A stretch of DNA of 64,000 nucleotides, from NCBI RefSeq assembly GCF_026262505.1, contig NC_067204.1, positions 8,961,797 to 9,025,796 of the forward strand. The letters run 5' to 3'. The notes under the pieces are model-generated. The model worked only from the letters and a program-made list of their open reading frames with translations. It did no database searches and was not told where the DNA came from. Of the stretch, positions 31,223 to 42,919 are shown piece by piece (the first letter of the stretch is position 1; each line of letters begins with the position of its first letter). The position numbers and the translations under genes were made by a program. The DNA is from Trichomonas vaginalis G3 (Eukaryota > Parabasalia > Trichomonadida > Trichomonadidae).

Positions 31223-32471
31223 TGTAATAAACAGAAATTCATCAAAAGTGACAGCTCTCAATTTTTTGACATTTGTAAATTCTAAATTGAATGAGAAAAA
31301 TGAAATAATACTAAGCATAATACAATATTCTAGATTTAATTATAATTAGGAAAAAGTGAGTTTTGTGAGTACTTTTCATAGGCATATAGAATGAAATCTT
31401 CTGAAAAATAATATCACATAAACTCATATTATTTTCTAATATATAACTATTTTATATAAAAATCAAATTCAATGATCTTAAAAGCGAAGGATAAACCTCA
31501 AAATTTACGAATATAATGAGTGGGAATATAATGCTTATCTATCATAAAACCATATGAAATATCAATTTTTGCTTTACGCCTAATTTTTGACGACAATTAG
31601 CAAAAAATGTTAAATGTTAACACTCAGTCCATTTGAATATGAAAAATAAAATTGACTTTGATTAATGTTTTTATTTATCATGCAATTCTTCTTGCGCTAC
31701 CAAGATTTGAATAAAAGTTCAAAAAATAAGATAGCTTAAAAAATAATATACGGTAGTGTTTACTAATAGATGAATATATATAATTCTATTAAAATGGATT
31801 TGATCCAAAAAAATATAAAACCAAAAATAATGTTATAATTAAATGAAGATAATTTAAAACGATTTTATTTATGATCAAATTTTATATATTTTTTGGATCA
31901 AATCCATTTTAATAGAATTTATATACTATTCATCTATTAGTAAACACTACCGTATATTATTTTTTAAGCTATCTTATATTTTTGAACTTTTATTCAAATC
32001 TTTGGTCGCAAGAAGAATTGCATGATAAATAAAAACATTTAATCAAAGTCAATTTTATTTTTCATATTCAAATGGACTGAGTGTTAACATTTAACATTTT
32101 TTGCTAATTGTCGTCAAAAATTAGGCGTAAAGCAAAAATTGATATTTCATATGGTTTTATGATAGATAAGCATTATATTCCCACTTCTATTATATCGTAA
32201 TTTTTGGGGTTTATCCTTCGCTTTTAAGATCATTGAATTTGATTTTTATATAAAATAGTTATATATTAGAAAATAATATGAGTTTATGTGATATTATTTT
32301 TCAGAAGATTTTGTGTTCTTCTTCAAAATTTTATTTTTTATTAAAAATAATCTTTACAAAATATACATTTACTTTAATTAATATTTAAAAACGTGCTCTA
32401 TCAAAAGTTCCAAAAATTCAATATTTTAGCTTTTCTGAGGTGTCACTTTTGATGAATTTCTGTTTACAACA
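31223..32471. mobile_element. Palindromic element FB2, nested in the centre edge of FB1
   Basis: It is a complete 1,249-bp copy with ends TGTAATAAACAG and CTGTTTACAACA, flanked by CATT (31,219-31,222 and 32,472-32,475). The target is the junction of FB1's central loop and right arm. Its own central ~100 bp is inverted relative to FB1 when both are aligned by their ends. Very high similarity to FB1, FB3 and FB4 suggests recent activity. Confidence 0.88.
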
Positions 32472-32674
32472 CATTTTAATAGAATTTATATACTATTCAT
32501 CTATTAGTAAACACTACCGTATATTATTTTTTAAGCTATCTTATTTTTTGAACTTTTATTCAAATCTTTGGTCGCAAGAAGAATTGCATGATAAATAAAA
32601 ACATTTAATCAAAGTCAATTTTATTTTTCATATTCAAATGGACTGAGTGTTAACATTTAACATTTTTTGCTAAT

Positions 32675-35600
32675 GGCGTCAAAAATTTTCTCACTGGGTT
32701 TTCGTCTATCAATCCCAGCTCATTATATACGCAACCAATCAAAAATCTGATATGGGAGTCCAAGGCTAACTTTTTGTCGTCTACCTAATAAAAGAGGAAG
32801 CAGCATTAGTGAGAATAATCGCAAATATTCAATTTAAATTATCTTTTTATTCTTAATTTAAAGTGACAAAAAGAATAAAAAACCTATTCTAAGGCATGTT
32901 GTTATGTAAATGAGACTAGACATCATATTTTATGTTATGAAAAAAAAATATTTAGAATTTTAGAACAAAATAAATAGAAAAAATAGCATAACTTATGGAT
33001 GTGCGTATATTAAATTTAATAAATTAAGAGAAATTATTTTTGGCGCCAAAATTATTCGTTAACTCTCAAATTTTTCTGAGTCAATAAGCCGCCAAAAAAG
33101 TGTCATTTCTTTATAGGAAAGGAAACCTATTTGACGAACAATCCGGACACTAGTGCCTCAGCGAATTTCCCCAAACCCACCAATCCCCTCCCTGCTGTTG
33201 TACACCATCGATGGAAAGTAAGTCATCAATAGTCTCTTTTCCTGATTTCAAGCTAACGTTAGATCATTCATGAAAGAAATCATTGCCTTTCATCAGAGAC
33301 TTTCGTTATAACTGCGCTGCTCTCAAGTTCATCTTGAGAAATTTACGTAATAACTGAATTCCCAAAGTTCTTTAGGTGATCCAAAACACTGTAGCTGCTT
33401 GAACTTTGGACGAGCCTCGCACCCCAGAGAATAGAAATCCCAATCTTGCTCATGTTTAGTTGAATTAGTCTGCAGCAGTACAGCTCTGATACCACAAGAT
33501 CGTGATGTATACAAAGTCACAACGCTATTTGATTCAACAACTAGCTAGTTTTGACATCAATCAAATTGCAAAATTTGACTTCGTTATGAGCTCTTTGTAG
33601 CAAAAATACATTACACTTAAAGACTAGTTGCTAGACTGTAGTAGTTTGTTCGTATATATCTATTTTTCCCCAACGTATTGCATACTACATTTTGACAAGA
33701 CTTGCAACCTTATAGTAACCTCGTTGGGAATTGTTCAAGCAAAGCGTAGGTAGTTAAGGTCGAGTAAGAGTTCTTCTTAAATCTTTCACTGAATGAGTAG
33801 GTGTTGGAAGAATTGTTCTCTAAAGCGATACAGCTGCGCTACATGTTCGTCAACTTGTCTAGAAATAAATATATCATTTGTTTTATACGTTTTTTCGTAA
33901 TAAATCTATTTGTATTTGTTGTATTTGAGTATGAAGATAACAAAAACTACGGCATAAGACGCAGTACACTGGGCTTCGTTGCCATTTTATTTACCATGTT
34001 AAGAATAAACTTAACAGACATGCTTTGTTTTCGACGAAGCCATCTAAAATAACGTACATCTAAATAAAACTAAAAAACTGTAAAATTTCTTTATTTGATA
34101 GTATACTTCAAATTATGCACTATACCTTCTAGAATTCTATAACACTCTTTGCATATAATTTTTTTAAAAAAAAGTTATATCTCGACAAAAATATGATTTA
34201 TCAATAGAGTATGTAAAATAAAACTCATTCGCAGTATTAAAAAATCGTAAATCTTTCCAAAAAAATTTTGAATTACAAATTTTAAAACTTAAAACAACAT
34301 TTTTTGAAGCGAAAAAACGAAATCTAATTTTTTTTGGAAAATTTAGAATAAATAGAGCTCTTTAACTCGTCGAATACAAATTGTTTTCAAGTTTTTTTCG
34401 ACCGGAAATTGAACTTTTAGAGTTTATACAATAAGATTCACATGAAAAAATACGGGTTTAACAAAGAAATCACCAATATAAAGGTTTTTTAGTAGAACGA
34501 GATTGATAAAAACTATGGTATGATAAAAAGACGATAATTTTTTTGGCGGGATAATTGAAGAATATGAATGATTCGAATTACAGACATACTCTAGTCCGAA
34601 ACTTACTATGGTTCGTGACTTATTTTTGACACAGAATAGCTGTAGACTAAGGCTTACTCTAGATCCAGACTTATTATACAATTAAATTTGCTTTTGGAAT
34701 AAGACTTAATTTTAGTTACAAACTTATCTTAATATCAGACTTATATTTAGAATCAGACTTACTTTAGTCTAGAACTTACATTTAGAATCAGACTTACATT
34801 TCAAGTCAGACTTACTTTCGTCCGAAACTTACATTTCAAGTCAGACTTACTTTCGTCCGAGACTTACATTTCTAGTCAGACTTACATTTCAAGTTATACT
34901 TACTTTCGTCCGAGACTTACATTTCAAGTCAGACTTACTTTCGTCCGAGACTTACATTTCAAGTCAGACTTACTTTCGTCCGAGACTTACATTTCAAGTC
35001 AGACTTACTTTCGTCCGAGACTTACATTTCAAGTCTGTCTTACTTTCGTCCGAAACTTACATTTCAAGTCAGTCTTACTTTCGTCCGAAACTTACATTTC
35101 AAGTCAGTCTTACTTTCGTCCGAGACTTACATTTCAAGTCAGACTTACATTTCAAGTTATACTTACTTTCGTCCGAGACTTACATTTCAAGTCAGACTTA
35201 CTTTCGTCCGAGACTTACATTTCAAGTCTGTCTTACTTTCGTCCGAGACTTACATTTCAAGTCAGACTTTCATTTCAAGTCAGTCTTACTTTCGTCCGAG
35301 ACTTACATTTCAAGTCAGACTTACTTTCGTCCGAGACTTACATTTCAAGTCAGACTTACTTTCGTCCGAGACTTACATTTCTAGTCAGACTTACATTTCA
35401 AGTTATACTTACTTTCGTCCGAGACTTACATTTCAAGTCAGACTTACTTTCGTCCGAGACTTACATTTCTAGTCAGACTTACATTTCAAGTTATACTTAC
35501 TTTCGTCCGAGACTTACATTTCAAGTCAGACTTTCATTTCAAGTCAGTCTTACTTTCGTCCGAGACTTCCATTTCAAGTCAGACTTACTTTCGTCCGAAA

Positions 35601-35815
35601 CTTACATTTCAAGTCAGACTTACATTTCAAGTCTGTCTTACTTTCGTCCGAGACTTCCATTTCAAGTCAGACTTACTTTCGTCCGAGACTTACATTTCAA
35701 GTCATACTTACATTAATATCAAACTTATATTAACCTACGACTTACTTTTATTCCCAGACATCTTGATCCACACTGACATTGAAAACCACTCATACATCTA
35801 AAGCCACTCAAACAT
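32675..35815 (+). repeat. Left inverted arm of the Mutator-like element
   Basis: Pairs with 38,946-42,919 in reverse orientation. Almost identical over 32,675-33,108 and 33,350 to about 34,700; the part from about 34,735 is a tandem array whose copy number differs between arms. Short matching open frames in both arms (for example near 33,330-33,520 and 33,800-34,050) are mirror images and show no recognised domain. Confidence 0.9.
34735..35757 (+). repeat. 35-bp minisatellite, left arm
   Basis: The unit is made of two related halves, ACTTACTTTCGTCCGAG and ACTTACATTTCAAGTCAG, about 17 and 18 bp. Every half begins ACTTAC, so the unit itself arose by duplication. Roughly 1.0 kb long. The same units run in reverse at 39,008-40,880. 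Confidence 0.92.
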
Positions 35816-35836
35816 AATCCAAAAAATGATAATATA

Positions 35837-36499
35837 ATGAAACTTTATAGAAAATTGAAAATTTCGGCAATTAAAAATAAAGTCGAACAGCATTGTAAAT
35901 GCAACTGCAACATGGAAAATGTTTATAAACTATATGGTGTTCATATTCCATGTATTCATAACATCTTAGATGTAAAACCGGCCGATTTAGAAAAACCTAA
36001 AGCATTTCATATTGGAAAATTGGAATTCAATAGTTCGAAGAATATTCTAGTTTATGATGATGAAGACAATCCGATAGGAAAGGGTGATCGGAAAAATGAA
36101 CAATGCAAAATTTCGGCTCGGAAAACATTTACAACCAAAGTTGAGAACGAAATTTACTTGTATGAAGAACAAGTAACTCCAGATATAGGAGTTAAAAGTC
36201 TTGTTCAACGCATTTTAAATCTTCCGTCAATTGACAAGGCAACAAGTTTCATGTTTAATCTTGGGATGAACATCGATTATGATACAATTCAGGCAATTCA
36301 TTATATATCATCATTAAGAAAAACACATCCAGAAGTGATAGATTTGGCATTAAGTAATGCATATCTTCCGGAAGAATCAGATGAATATCAGCAAAACAAA
36401 GACATGATTTCAAAAATTATCGAAGAAGTTTTTGATAATAAAGACAAGGAAAGAGATCCAGATTTTGTTGTAAGAAGGAAGAGGAAAAATGGTTTGTGA
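35837..36499 (+). CDS. Unknown protein, 220 residues, sole ORF of the 10-kb palindrome
   Basis: The frame begins MKLYRKLKISAIKNKVEQHC 21 bases inside the end of the left arm and ends in a basic tail (VVRRKRKNGL) that could be a nuclear localisation signal. A cysteine cluster (HCKCNCN) near residues 18-24 and CIHN near residue 38 might bind metal. The middle is mixed alpha/beta (YLYEEQVTPDIGVKSLVQRI; LSNAYLPEESDEYQQN). No transposase catalytic motif is visible and no family is recognised. It lies in the unique core between the arms, so it is either an element gene or captured host sequence. The frame is intact and its composition is protein-like, unlike the satellites around it. Confidence 0.6.
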   Translation: MKLYRKLKISAIKNKVEQHCKCNCNMENVYKLYGVHIPCIHNILDVKPADLEKPKAFHIGKLEFNSSKNILVYDDEDNPIGKGDRKNEQCKISARKTFTTKVENEIYLYEEQVTPDIGVKSLVQRILNLPSIDKATSFMFNLGMNIDYDTIQAIHYISSLRKTHPEVIDLALSNAYLPEESDEYQQNKDMISKIIEEVFDNKDKERDPDFVVRRKRKNGL

Positions 36500-36711
36500 A
36501 AAAAATATTTATATGAATAAAATGTGTATGATTATTGTTTATAAAAATAGTTAATAAATATGAGAAACTATTTAATTATTTGTTATATAAAGATTCGATA
36601 TACAGAACAGAATGAAAAAGGATAAAAAAATTAATCAGAAAGATGTAAAAGTTTGGGAGATATAAAAAATATTATAGAGATAAAATATTTCCTGAGAGAT
36701 AAAAAAGTCAA

Positions 36712-38640
36712 TGAAAGATGCAACAGTGAGAGACTGATGCAACAGTGTCTGACAGATGCAACAGTGTCTGAGAGATGCAACAGTGTCTGACAGATGCAAC
36801 AGTGTCTATGAGATGCAACAGTGTCTGAGAGATGCAACAGTGTCTATGAGATGCAACAGTGTCTGATAGATGCAACAGTGTGTATGAGATGCAACAGTGT
36901 CTATGAGATGCAACAGTGTCTATGAGATGCAACAGTGTCTATGAGATGCAACAGTGTCTGACAGATGCAACAGTGTCTATGAGATGCAACAGTGTCTATG
37001 AGATGCAACAGTGTCTATGAGATGCAACAGTGTCTATGAGATGCAACAGTGTCTGACAGATGCAACAGTGTCTGACAGATGCAACAGTGTCTGATAGATG
37101 CAACAGTGTCTGACAGATGCAACAGTGTCTATGAGATGCAACAGTGTCTATGAGATGCAACAGTGTCTATGAGATGCAACAGTGTCTATGAGATGCAACA
37201 GTGTCTATGAGATGCAACAGTGTCTATGAGATGCAACAGTGTCTGAAAGATGCAACAGTGTCTATGAGATGCAACAGTGTCTGACAGATGCAACAGTGTC
37301 TGACAGATGCAACAGTGTCTATGAGATGCAACAGTGTCTATGAGATGCAACAGTGTCTGACAGATGCAACAGTGTCTGACAGATGCAACAATGTGTATGA
37401 GATGCAACAGTGTCTATGAAATTTAACAGTGTCTGACAGATGCAACAGTGTCTATGAGATGCAACAGTGTCTGATAGATGCAACAGTGTCTGACAGATGC
37501 AACAGTGTCTATGAGATGCAACAGTGTCTGAAAGATGCAACAGTGTCTGACAGATGCAACAGTGTCTATGAGATGCAACAGTGTCTATGAGATGCAACAG
37601 TGTCTATGAGATGCAACAGTGTCTGACAGATGCAACAGTGTCTATGAGATGCAACAGTGTCTATGAGATGCAACAGTGTCTATGAGATGCAACAGTGTCT
37701 ATGAGATGCAACAGTGTCTATGAGATGCAACAGTGTCTATGAGATGCAACAGTGTCTATGAGATGCAACAGTGTCTATGAGATGCAACAGTGTCTGACAG
37801 ATGCAACAGTGTCTATGAGATGCAACAGTGTCTATGAGATGCAACAGTGTCTATGAGATGCAACAGTGTCTGACAGATGCAACAGTGTCTATGAGATGCA
37901 ACAGTGTCTATGAGATGCAACAGTGTCTGATAGATGCAACAGTGTCTATGAGATGCAACAGTGTCTATGAGATGCAACAGTGTCTATGAGATAACAGTGT
38001 CTGACAGATGCAACAGTGTCTATGAGATGCAACAGTGTCTGACAGATGCAACAGTGTCTATGAGATGCAACAGTGTCTATGAGATGCAACAGTGTCTATG
38101 AGATGCAACAGTGTCTGACAGATGCAACAGTGTCTATGAGATGCAACAGTGTCTATGAGATGCAACAGTGTCTGATAGATGCAACAGTGTCTGATAGATG
38201 CAACAGTGTCTATGAGATGCAACAATGTGTATGAGATGCAACAGTGTCTATGAAATTTAACAGTGTCTGACAGATGCAACAGTGTCTATGAGATGCAACA
38301 GTGTCTGACAGATGCAACAGTGTCTATGAGATGCAACAGTGTCTATGAGATGCAACAGTGTCTGATAGATGCAACAGTGTCTGATAGATGCAACAGTGTC
38401 TATGAGATGCAACAATGTGTATGAGATGCAACAGTGTCTATGAAATTTAACAGTGTCTGACAGATGCAACAGTGTCTATGAGATGCAACAGTGTCTGACA
38501 GATGCAACAGTGTCTATGAGATGCAACAGTGTCTATGAGATGCAACAGTGTCTGAAAGATGCAACAGTGTCTGACAGATGCAACAGTGTCTATGAGATGC
38601 AATATTATCTGTCACACATAACAATGTCTGACAGATATAT
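36712..38640. repeat. 19-bp minisatellite, about 100 copies
   Basis: The unit is AGATGCAACAGTGTCTATG, with the last five bases being mainly CTATG, CTGAC or CTGAT. Division of length by 19 gives about 100 copies. Near the right side a 190-bp (ten-unit) block is repeated in tandem (about 38,090-38,469), so there is higher-order structure. Because 19 is not a multiple of 3, open frames across it repeat every 57 bases; they are not regarded as genes. Confidence 0.93.
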
Positions 38641-38945
38641 CTTTCTATGATTCTAACCCTAATTACATTTTTCGTAGAAACCTATATTTAAGATTTGCAA
38701 TTAACACCCTTTTTTCTCTTCCAATAATGCACAAAACCAAGATTTGACATCAGATTTAAAATCTCCATCAAGTCTGCTTTCCAAATCCGCTGTCAAAACT
38801 TGAATATCTCAATTAATTAATGATATTCAGATATTGCGAATAATCTTTAGGTAAAGAAGAAAATTTAGGTTGTAAAATCATATAAAAATGTAGTTAGAGA
38901 GCAAAAATTATGTTTGAGTGGATCTCCATGTCGTAGTGGATCTAG

Positions 38946-41900
38946 ATGTTTGAGTGGCTTTAGATGTATGAGTGGTTTTCAATGTCAGTGTGGATCAAGA
39001 TGTCTGGGAATAAAAGTAAGTCGTAGGTTAATATAAGTTTGATATTAATGTAAGTATGACTTAAAATGTAAGTCTTGGAAGAAAGTAAGTATGACTTGAA
39101 ATGTAAGTCTTGGAAGAAAGTAAGTCTGACTAGAAATGTAAGTCTCGGACGAAAGTAAGTCTGACTAGAAATGTAAGTCTCAGACGAAAGTAAGTCTGAC
39201 TAGAAATGTAAGTCTCGGACGAAAGTAAGTCTGACTTGAAATGGAAGTCTCGGACGAAAGTAAGTCTGACTTGAAATGTAAGTCTCGGACGAAAGTAAGT
39301 ATAACTTGAAATGTAAGTCTCGGACGAAAGTAAGACTGACTTGAAATGTAAGTCTGACTAGAAATGTAAGTCTCGGACGAAAGTAAGTCTGACTTGAAAT
39401 GTAAGTCTGACTAGAAATGTAAGTCTCAGACGAAAGTAAGTCTGACTAGAAATGTAAGTCTCGGACGAAAGTAAGTCTGACTTGAAATGGAAGTCTCGGA
39501 CGAAAGTAAGTCTGACTTGAAATGTAAGTCTCGGACGAAAGTAAGTATAACTTGAAATGTAAGTCTCGGACGAAAGTAAGACTGACTTGAAATGTAAGTC
39601 TGACTAGAAATGTAAGTCTCGGACGAAAGTAAGTATAACTTGAAATGTAAGTCTGACTAGAAATGTAAGTCTCAGACGAAAGTAAGTCTGACTAGAAATG
39701 TAAGTCTCGGACGAAAGTAAGTCTGACTTGAAATGGAAGTCTCGGACGAAAGTAAGTCTGACTTGAAATGTAAGTCTCGGACGAAAGTAAGTATAACTTG
39801 AAATGTAAGTCTCGGACGAAAGTAAGACTGACTTGAAATGTAAGTCTGACTAGAAATGTAAGTCTCGGACGAAAGTAAGTCTGACTTGAAATGTAAGTCT
39901 CGGACGAAAGTAAGTCTGAATAGAAATGTAAGTCTCAGACGAAAGTAAGTCTGACATGAAATGTAAGTCTGACTTGAAATGTAAGTATAACTTGAAATGT
40001 AAGTCTGACTTGAAATGTAAGTCTCGGACGAAAGTAAGTCTGACTTGAAATGTAAGTCTCGGACGAAAGTAAGTCTGACTTGAAATTTAAGTCTGACTTG
40101 AAATGTAAGTCTCGGACGAAAGTAAGTCTGACTTGAAATGTAAGTCTCGGACGAAAGTAAGACTGACTTGAAATGAAAGTCTGACTTGAAATGTAAGTCT
40201 CGGACGAAAGTAAGTCTGAATAGAAATGTAAGTCTCAGACGAAAGTAAGTCTGACTTGAAATGTAAGTCTCGGACGAAAGTAAGTCTGACTTGAAATTTA
40301 AGTCTGACTTGAAATGTAAGTCTCGGACGAAAGTAAGTCTGACTTGAAATGTAAGTCTCGGACGAAAGTAAGACTGACTTGAAATGGAAGTCTGACTTGA
40401 AATGTAAGTCTCGGACGAAAGTAAGTCTGACTTGAAATGTAAGTCTCGGACGAAAGTAAGTCTGACTTGAAATGTAAGTCTCGGACGAAAGTAAGTCTGA
40501 CTTGAAATGTAAGTCTGACTTGAAATGTAAGTCTCGGACGAAAGTAAGTCTGACTTGAAATGTAAGTCTCGGACGAAAGTAAGACAGACTTGAAATGGAA
40601 GTCTGACTTGAAATGTAAGTCTCGGACGAAAGTAAGTCTGACTTGAAATGTAAGTCTCGGACGAAAGTAAGTCTGACTTGAAATGTAAGTCTCGGACGAA
40701 AGTAAGTATGACTTGAAATGTAAGTCTGACTTGAAATGTAAGTCTCGGACGAAAGTAAGTCTGACTTGAAATGTAAGTTTCGGACGAAAGTAAGTCTGAC
40801 TTGAAATGGAAGTCTGATTCTAAATGTAAGTTCTAGACTAAAGTAAGTCTGATTCTAAATATAAGTCTGATATTAAGATAAGTTTGTAACTAAAATTAAG
40901 TCTTATTCCAAAAGCAAATTTAATTGTATAATAAGTCTGGATCTAGAGTAAGCCTTAGTCTACAGCTATTCTGTGTCAAAAATAAGTCACGAACCATAGT
41001 AAGTTTCGGACTAGAGTATGTCTGTAATTCGAATCATTCATATTCTTCAATTATCCCGCCAAAAAAATTATCGTCTTTTTATCATACCATAGTTTTTATC
41101 AATCTCGTTCTACTAAAAAACCTTTATATTGGTGATTTCTTTGTTAAACCCGTATTTTTTCATGTGAATCTTATTGTATAAACTCTAAAAGTTCAATTTC
41201 CGGTCGAAAAAAACTTGAAAACAATTTGTATTCGACGAGTTAAAGAGCTCTATTTATTCTAAATTTTCCAAAAAAAATTAGATTTCGTTTTTTCGCTTCA
41301 AAAAATGTTGTTTTAAGTTTTAAAATTTGTAATTCAAAATTTTTTTGGAAAGATTTACGATTTTTTAATACTGCGAATGAGTTTTATTTTACATACTCTA
41401 TTGATAAATCATATTTTTGTCGAGATATAACTTTTTTTTAAAAAATTATATGCAAAGAGTGTTATAGAATTCTAGAAGGTATAGTGCATAATTTGAAGTA
41501 TACTATCAAATAAAGAAATTTTACAGTTTTTTAGTTTTATTTAGATGTACGTTATTTTAGATGGCTTCGTCGAAAACAAAGCATGTCTGTTAAGTTTATT
41601 CTTAACATGGTAAATAAAATGGCAACGAAGCCCAGTGTACTGCGTCTTATGCCGTAGTTTTTGTTATCTTCATACTCAAATACAACAAATACAAATAGAT
41701 TTATTACGAAAAAACGTATAAAACAAATGATATATTTATTTCTAGACAAGTTGACGAACATGTAGCGCAACTGTATCGCTTTAGAGAACAGTTCTTCCAA
41801 CACCTACTCATTCAGTGAAAGATTTAAGAAGAACTCTTACTCGACCTTAACTACCTACGCTTTGCTTGAACAATTCCCAACGAGGTTACTATAAGGTTGC

Positions 41901-42919
41901 AAGTCTTGTCAAAATGTAGTATGCAATACGTTGGGGAAAAATAGATATATACGAACAAACTACTACAGTCTAGCAACTAGTCTTTAAGTGTAATGTATTT
42001 TTGCTACAAAGAGCTCATAACGAAGTCAAATTTTGCAATTTGATGTCAAAACTAGCTAGTTGTTGAATCAAATAGCGTTGTGACTTTGTATACATCACGA
42101 TCTTGTGGTATCAGAGCTGTACTGCTGCAGACTAATTCAACTAAACATGAGCAAGATTGGGATTTCTATTCTCTGGGGTGCGAGGCTCGTCCAAAGTTCA
42201 AGCAGCTACAGTGTTTTGGATCACCTAAAGAATTTTGGGAATTCAGTTATCCGTTACTACTCTTAAATTAAAGTAGAGCACTACAGCGAATCAATCGTAA
42301 TGCCTAGTCTCTCCAGTAACAAGCTGATCTGCTATATTAACTTTAAAGCCAAATCGATTCACATTGTTGCTGGTAAGTCTGATTGCTTCAGATAGAGAGC
42401 ATGAATTGCTTCTTTATCATCTAATCCCCATCCCCCTTGTTCCCGATTGGATGACATGGACAATTCATCTTTCTCTAACGAAACAAAATGACACTTTTTT
42501 GGCGGCTTATTGACTCAGAAAAATTTGAGAGTTAACGAATAATTTTGGCGCCAAAAATAATTTCTCTTAATTTATTAAATTTAATATACGCACATCCATA
42601 AGTTATGCTATTTTTTCTATTTATTTTGTTCTAAAATTCTAAATATTTTTTTTTCATAACATAAAATATGATGTCTAGTCTCATTTACATAACAACATGC
42701 CTTAGAATAGGTTTTTTATTCTTTTTGTCACTTTAAATTAAGAATAAAAAGATAATTTAAATTGAATATTTGCGATTATTCTCACTAATGCTGCTTCCTC
42801 TTTTATTAGGTAGACGACAAAAAGTTAGCCTTGGACTCCCATATCAGATTTTTGATTGGTTGCGTATATAATGAGCTGGGATTGATAGACGAAAACCCAG
42901 TGAGAAAATTTTTGACGCC
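38946..42919 (-). repeat. Right inverted arm of the Mutator-like element
   Basis: Reverse complement of the left arm, longer by about 830 bases because its minisatellite array is expanded. Bases 42,251-42,485 have no counterpart in the left arm. Confidence 0.9.
39008..40880 (-). repeat. 35-bp minisatellite, right arm
   Basis: Same unit as 34,735-35,757 on the other strand, but about 1.87 kb rather than 1.0 kb. It contains local higher-order repeats (several 200-300 bp blocks recur between 39,200 and 39,900). Confidence 0.92.

Larger units (their letters stand above)
32675..42919. mobile_element. 10.2-kb Mutator-like palindromic element, non-autonomous
   Basis: It starts GGCGTCAAAAATTTTCTCAC and ends with its reverse complement, flanked by the 9-bp duplication TTTGCTAAT (32,666-32,674 and 42,920-42,928) inside the right arm of FB1. 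The arms are inverted repeats of about 3.1 kb (to 35,815) and 4.0 kb (from 38,946). Long terminal inverted repeats with 9-11 bp duplications are the hallmark of Mutator-like elements, which are known in Trichomonas vaginalis. No transposase is visible, so it must be mobilised in trans. Parts: unique arm segments (33,109-33,349 and 42,251-42,485), mirrored 35-bp minisatellites, one 220-residue ORF and a 19-bp minisatellite. The outermost arms are nearly identical, which suggests recent formation or conversion. Confidence 0.85.

Noticed and set aside
33801-34052. Matching 83-residue frames in both arms (also 41,552-41,803), and 85-residue frames near 34,424 and 40,924
   Set aside because: They are mirror copies of the same inverted arm; sequence shows no motif, start signal or codon bias. 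Kept as part of the arm.
36712-38640. CRISPR-like array
   Set aside because: Units are contiguous 19-mers without unique spacers, in a eukaryotic transposon; it is a minisatellite.
36631-38650. Several 65-92-residue open frames on both strands in the 19-bp array
   Set aside because: They are translations of the satellite, repeating every 19 residues (three units); no independent evidence of coding.
42105-42125. TGGTATCAGAGC in the right arm (and its mirror in the left arm), resembling a plant LTR-retrotransposon tRNA primer site
   Set aside because: No LTRs, polypurine tract or retroelement genes nearby; the motif is short and sits inside an inverted repeat. Coincidence is likelier.
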